5,881 nt of DNA from Bryobacterales bacterium (GTDB lineage: Bacteria; Acidobacteriota; Terriglobia; Bryobacterales; Bryobacteraceae), in contig PLGA01000151.1 of NCBI GenBank assembly GCA_003139735.1, positions 1-5,881 on the forward strand, given 5' to 3'. Below are positions 3,788 to 5,881 of this stretch, piece by piece. Every line of letters begins with the position of its first letter. Positions within the stretch are counted from its first letter, which is position 1. The notes beneath the pieces were generated by a model that worked only from the letters and a program-made list of their open reading frames with translations, searched no databases and was not told the origin of the DNA. Made by a program: the position numbers and the translations under genes.

Positions 3788-5740
3788 CTAGCGATGCCCT
3801 CCTCCGTGGCCACCGCCGCCGCCGGAGCGCGATGCTCCGCCGGAACTGGGCCGGGATGGGCTTGCCATCGGAGCGCTGGGGCGCGGCGCTGGCGCGGGAG
3901 CGTACTGCGGCGCACGATAAGTCGGTGGCGGGGTCTGCTGGCGCGGCGCGTTGGCGGCGTTGCCAGGACTCCCGAAGCGCGACCAGGCGTTAGTGCCGGA
4001 CTGCGGCGTAGCCGGCCGTCCAGCCGCGTTGGCTGGCCGTCCACCGCCGTCCGTCTCCGTCCCAGGCGAACCAAAACGCTGCCATCCGGAACCCTGCTGC
4101 GCGGGCGCGTCGTTGGTCCGCACCGACGGATTCTGCGCCGGTTGCGCATTACTCTGGCCGGGCGCGTTGCGTCCGGCCTGCGACGCCCCCTCCTGCACCG
4201 GCCGATCTCCATACTGGCGCCATCCGGACTGCCCGGGAAGCTGCTGCACGGATGTGCCCTGCCGCGTCCCGCTCTGCACGGAGGGTGCGGCCCTAGGCGC
4301 CGTCGCGCCGGCGTTCCCGGCGCGGGCCGCCTGGAAGGCGCGCTGCTGCTGCGCAAACGGGATCTGTTCCGCCGGTTTGGGCTGCTCACGGGCAAAGAAT
4401 TGCGTGTTGGCGGCGGCGCGCGGAGCGGCTGCCCCCGCCCTATCAGAGAAGCGCAGGTTGGCCGCCCCTGGCGCAATCGGTACGGGACCCTGCGCGAACC
4501 TTGCGTCGTGAATCTCGGCGGCTGAGAAGTGGGAGATGTTGCCCTGGAAGCGTCCGCCTTGGAAATCTGTTCCACGGACCCCATTAACGCCATTCAACAC
4601 AGCGGAATTTCTGTATACACTGGCTATATTTACGCTGGAAACTCCAATGTATCGGTTCATATATCCGGGCCGGCCGTAATACGCGCCTCCCCACCACGGG
4701 CGCAAAGTTTCGTAAGGAGCCAGCGGCACCCAGCCGACGTAGCCCAAGCCGAAGCCTGCCCCGCCCCAACCGACAAACCCAACCAATGCGGGCGACCAGT
4801 AATGCCTGGTGAAGCGAGCGCCGGGAAACCAAGCCCACCCGATTTGCGGGCGGTAGAACCAACGGCCGTAGTGGTACGGCGCCCAGCCCCACGGCTCAGA
4901 GCCTACCCACGTCCAGCCATACCAGTCTTCCCAAGTCCACTGGCCTGCGCTATACGGCGACCAGCCGGCCGGCTCGGTGGGCTGCCAAACATAGCCATAA
5001 TCCGGGGAGTTCGCCCACGTGCCGTTCTGGTCCAAGTCCTCCGCGCCGGTAACCCCCGGCGGCACATACTGATTGCTGACCGAAGTCAACTCGGCCTGAT
5101 CGCGGCTTTCGTTCCAATGGTCCCAGTCGTCCATCGGTATGGCGTCCGCAATCTTAAACTCGGGGTCACCGGCCGGGCCGCGCGCCATCAAGGTTTCGCC
5201 GACATTCACCCATTGCGATCCGGACGTCGTAGCCACCTCCACGCTGCCCAGGCGGACCGTGATCTCGGATTCTCCGGCATCGTCCACACGGATTCTATAA
5301 ACCCCTTCCTTTGAAGGCCGCACCGCTAAATTCTGAGTATCCACTTCAATATTGACGTCGGTCGGATGCAGCACCCGATACGTCACCGTGCCGCGTGCGA
5401 CCTGGAACTGATACCGGTCGTACTCCAACTCCGCGATCCGCACGGATGCATCGCCGCCCATGCGCAGGGAGTTGGCGGCATCCAATTGAATCTCGGTTCG
5501 GGAATTGGCGGCGGTGGCTATTTGGTCGCCGGTCATGAGCGGCGCGTTGATCACACCCGCCACCCAGTCTCCGGAATCGCCCCGGCGCACGGTGACGTCG
5601 CCGTCCATTACGCGAATCCGGGCGACGCCTCGCTTGGCGTCATCCGGGTCGGCCTGAGCGCGAGCCGGAGTGATGGAACCAGCCAACAACAGAGCCGCGC
5701 CAGTGAGCGTTAGGAATCGGAACCGCGGCACTCGTTCCAT
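3788..5740 (-). CDS. Exported FecR-domain protein with DUF6600-like aromatic/Gly-rich region
   Basis: This encodes 650 residues, with ATG 5738-5740 preceded by AAGGAG (5748-5753) at seven-base spacing. Residues 1-28 form a Sec signal peptide (RFRF, then a hydrophobic core, ending PARA before QA). Residues about 38-190 resemble a FecR-like beta domain (GVARIRVMDGDVTVRRG... LMTGDQI... GTVTYRV). Residues about 240-345 are very rich in Trp, Tyr and Gly, with recurring short units (YGYVWQP, GWSPYSAGQWTW, WGWAPYHYGRW, IGWAWFPG), matching what I know as DUF6600. From about 420 on, the tail is Ala/Gln/Pro/Gly-rich and probably disordered. It holds three W-x-x-(F/Y)-G repeats and ends in Gly/His (GGGGHGGGHR). 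No further membrane helix or anchor is seen, so it is likely periplasmic or secreted. No FecI sigma factor or TonB receptor is nearby, so iron signalling is not supported. The molecular role is unknown. Confidence 0.92.
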   Translation of the reverse strand: MERVPRFRFLTLTGAALLLAGSITPARAQADPDDAKRGVARIRVMDGDVTVRRGDSGDWVAGVINAPLMTGDQIATAANSRTEIQLDAANSLRMGGDASVRIAELEYDRYQFQVARGTVTYRVLHPTDVNIEVDTQNLAVRPSKEGVYRIRVDDAGESEITVRLGSVEVATTSGSQWVNVGETLMARGPAGDPEFKIADAIPMDDWDHWNESRDQAELTSVSNQYVPPGVTGAEDLDQNGTWANSPDYGYVWQPTEPAGWSPYSAGQWTWEDWYGWTWVGSEPWGWAPYHYGRWFYRPQIGWAWFPGARFTRHYWSPALVGFVGWGGAGFGLGYVGWVPLAPYETLRPWWGGAYYGRPGYMNRYIGVSSVNIASVYRNSAVLNGVNGVRGTDFQGGRFQGNISHFSAAEIHDARFAQGPVPIAPGAANLRFSDRAGAAAPRAAANTQFFAREQPKPAEQIPFAQQQRAFQAARAGNAGATAPRAAPSVQSGTRQGTSVQQLPGQSGWRQYGDRPVQEGASQAGRNAPGQSNAQPAQNPSVRTNDAPAQQGSGWQRFGSPGTETDGGGRPANAAGRPATPQSGTNAWSRFGSPGNAANAPRQQTPPPTYRAPQYAPAPAPRPSAPMASPSRPSSGGASRSGGGGGHGGGHR

Positions 5741-5881
5741 GACGGATCTCCTTTACTGCACTGCCGCGAAAGCATCCAGGATGCCAAACGATAAGTGGCT
5801 TGTGTTCAATAAATTAACTTTAATTAAGACGACTCGAAAGTGGCTGAAAACCACCACAGTGGCCGTCTTCGATCATCGATG
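5741..5881 (-). promoter_or_regulatory. Leader and AT-rich putative promoter region of the exported-protein gene
   Basis: This 141-bp stretch upstream of the minus-strand ATG has no gene. Besides the ribosome binding site (5748-5753), it contains an AT-rich block at about 5803-5828 with the palindrome TTAATTAA (5820-5827). On the minus strand, TTTTCA (5846-5851) and TTAATT are 17 bases apart and could be weak -35/-10 elements. AAGTGGCT occurs twice (5793-5800 and 5838-5845), flanking the AT block. The promoter assignment rests on position and composition. Confidence 0.4.

Noticed and set aside
3673..4593. Open frame of 306 codons on the minus strand
   Set aside because: It overlaps the exported-protein gene in another frame, is Arg/Pro-rich and runs through the terminator; the 650-residue frame has the signal peptide, domains and ribosome binding site.
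4529..5314. Open frame of 261 codons on the plus strand
   Set aside because: It is antisense to the exported protein's most conserved region, with no domain or ribosome binding site support.

Overview
The window is GC-rich bacterial chromosomal DNA. Its gene content and style suggest Acidobacteriota, most likely a Bryobacterales/Solibacter-like lineage. The clues are the exported FecR plus Trp/Tyr/Gly-rich (DUF6600-like) protein, short GC-rich hairpin repeats between genes, small Ala-rich coiled-coil proteins and a partial protein ending in a YxxALKELQ-type helix and Pro-rich tail. This assignment is an inference from family distribution; no marker gene was compared.

Layout from left to right. 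(1) 1-292 (+): the 3' end of a protein gene with a Pro/Ala-rich tail, cut by the window edge. (2) 293-625: a non-coding array of hairpin-forming repeats. Two copies of an 89-bp unit lie exactly 145 bp apart and differ at four bases, all outside the stems; degenerate copies lie to their left. (3) 677-2095 (+): cysS, a complete cysteinyl-tRNA synthetase. (4) 2097-3275 (+): a PLP-dependent Cys/Met-metabolism (trans-sulfuration family) enzyme starting at a GTG one base after the cysS stop, with a good ribosome binding site inside cysS. (5) 3291-3614 (-): a small coiled-coil protein with an 11-residue repeat, convergent with gene 4. (6) 3719-3755: a strong intrinsic terminator read on the minus strand. 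(7) 3788-5740 (-): a 650-residue secreted or periplasmic protein with a FecR-like domain, an aromatic/Gly-rich DUF6600-like region and a long disordered tail with a repeated W-x-x-(F/Y)-G motif. (8) 5741-5881: its leader and an AT-rich putative promoter region.

The clearest functional link is the cysS/trans-sulfuration pair. One enzyme charges tRNA with cysteine and its tightly coupled partner belongs to a family that makes or breaks down cysteine, homocysteine or methionine. The partner keeps the PLP-binding residues but lacks several residues that define substrate use in E. coli cystathionine gamma-synthase, so no gene symbol is given. I see no phage, IS transposase, CRISPR array, tRNA or rRNA. 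I found no convincing new multi-gene system. The items most worth following are the structured repeat array, the atypical trans-sulfuration enzyme and the FecR/DUF6600-like exported protein.
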